The translations under genes and the position numbers were made by a program. A stretch of DNA of 6,075 nt from Prevotella sp. (GTDB lineage: Bacteria; Bacteroidota; Bacteroidia; Bacteroidales; Bacteroidaceae): NCBI GenBank assembly GCA_016291915.1, contig JAEEZP010000254.1, positions 1-6,075 on the forward strand, in the 5' to 3' direction. Positions 5,312-6,075 of the stretch are shown in pieces; within the stretch, counting starts at the first letter, position 1, and the number at the start of each line of letters is the position of its first letter. The notes beneath the pieces are model-generated. The model was not told the DNA's origin and did no database searches. It was given only the letters and a program-made list of their open reading frames with translations.

Positions 5312-6075
5312 ATGAAGAATTATATCATCGCTATCGACCAGAGCACCTCCGCAACCAAAGCTATGCTTTTCAACGAGAAGTGCGAGATGCTCCATCGCGT
5401 AAACAAAGCCCATCAGCAATACTATCCCAAAGCCGGATGGGTGGAACACGATGCAGAAGAGATCTATAACAATGCCCTGTGGGTAGTGAAAGAGCTGCTG
5501 AAAGACGAGAACCTTACAGAAAACAACTATTCTCTCGCCATCACCAACCAGCGAGAGACTGTTGTGGTGTGGGACAAGAATACCGGAAAGCCCGTCTGTA
5601 ACGCTGTCGTCTGGCAGTGTATGCGCGGTGCTGAGATCTGCAACCAACTGAAAGAAGCCGGTTATGGTAAGATGGTACAGGAGAAATCCGGATTGCTCAT
5701 CGACCCCTATTTCTCTGCCAGTGGTGTGAAATGGATTCTCGACCATGTAGAGGGTGCAAGAGAAAGAGCCGATAATGGTGACTTGCTGATGGGAACCATC
5801 GATGCATGGCTGATATGGAAACTGACTGAAGGACGCGTACATGCCACTGACTGTACCAACGCCTCACGCACCATGTTGATGAACATCCATACCCTGCAGT
5901 GGGATGATGATCTGCTGAAGCTCTTCACCATACCCCGCAGTATGATGCCCGATATCAGAACCTGTGACAGCACCTTTGGTGAGACCACCTTCGAAGGACT
6001 CTTCAAAGAGCCGGTGTTGATTGCCGGTGTGCTGGGTGACTCCCACGGTGCATTAGCCGGACAGATGTGTTTCGA
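5312..6075 (+). CDS. FGGY-family sugar/polyol kinase, glycerol-kinase-like (3' end beyond window)
   Basis: 254 complete codons are present and the frame stays open to the edge; a family member is about 500 residues, so roughly half is seen. The N-terminal ATP phosphate-binding segment is IAIDQSTSATK (6-16). Glycerol-kinase landmarks follow along the length: GWVEHD (42-47), ITNQRET with Arg81-Glu82, VVWQC with Trp101, IDPYFSASGVKWILDHVEG with Tyr133, TNASRTML (182-189) and LGDSHGAL with Asp243 as the likely catalytic base. In E. coli GlpK the last motif is GDQQAAL; here Ser244 replaces the glycerol-contacting Gln, and DQGTT is replaced by DQSTS. So it phosphorylates a polyol or ketose with ATP, glycerol being possible but not assured. 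It lies 33 nt after the transketolase subunit with no terminator between, implying one operon. A D-apulose or erythrulose-type kinase would fit. Confidence 0.88.
   Translation, partial: MKNYIIAIDQSTSATKAMLFNEKCEMLHRVNKAHQQYYPKAGWVEHDAEEIYNNALWVVKELLKDENLTENNYSLAITNQRETVVVWDKNTGKPVCNAVVWQCMRGAEICNQLKEAGYGKMVQEKSGLLIDPYFSASGVKWILDHVEGARERADNGDLLMGTIDAWLIWKLTEGRVHATDCTNASRTMLMNIHTLQWDDDLLKLFTIPRSMMPDIRTCDSTFGETTFEGLFKEPVLIAGVLGDSHGALAGQMCF

Noticed and set aside
4688..5842. Long minus-strand frames (136 and 179 residues) opposite the transketolase and kinase genes
   Set aside because: The plus-strand proteins carry full family motifs; the antisense products have none and no promoter.
5312..6075. 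Firm naming of the kinase as glpK
   Set aside because: The polyol-site Gln is Ser, the start motif differs, and no glycerol uptake or dehydrogenase gene is visible; family assignment only.

Overview
The window looks like chromosomal DNA of a gut-type member of the Bacteroidota, probably Prevotella or a close relative. This is inferred from three things: -7 elements resembling the Bacteroidota form TAnnTTTG, start codons with A-rich leaders instead of Shine-Dalgarno sites, and the protein families present (a surface lipoprotein with an acidic residue pair just after the lipid cysteine, and a PorT-type outer-membrane barrel). No rRNA, tRNA, insertion sequence, CRISPR array or phage gene was seen.

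Layout. Positions 1-387 hold no confident gene. There is a weak candidate for a very small protein (64-171), a 13-bp imperfect hairpin (223-256) and a good Bacteroidota promoter (330-337). The promoter serves a surface lipoprotein (388-1632) whose C-terminal two thirds is a tandem repeat of about 29 residues built on GA(A/G)IGSG. Two small genes follow on the minus strand: a stand-alone PAS-domain protein (1758-2102) and a GlsB/YeaQ/YmgE-type small membrane protein (2233-2466). They are separated by a perfect 19-bp inverted repeat (2163-2204) that probably terminates the latter. A divergent intergenic region (2467-2670) carries promoters in both directions and two similar AGGGA-type dyads. After it come a plus-strand outer-membrane beta-barrel gene (2671-3330) and its strong intrinsic terminator (3349-3381).

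The right-hand part is one likely operon on the plus strand: transketolase N-terminal half (3484-4320), transketolase C-terminal half (4325-5278, 4 nt later) and an FGGY-family kinase resembling glycerol kinase (5312 to the window edge, incomplete). A two-subunit transketolase next to a kinase suggests a catabolic route in which a ketose or triose-like sugar is phosphorylated and then cleaved by two-carbon transfer. The kinase keeps most glycerol-kinase landmarks but has Asp-Ser where glycerol kinase has Asp-Gln in the polyol site. Its substrate may therefore not be glycerol. A D-apulose/D-apiose-type pathway is one specific, testable possibility.

Nothing here is clearly a new defence or mobile system. 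The most rewarding items are the substrate of the transketolase-kinase operon, the repeat lipoprotein, the shared dyad motif upstream of two promoters, and the possible tiny Gly-rich protein at the left edge.
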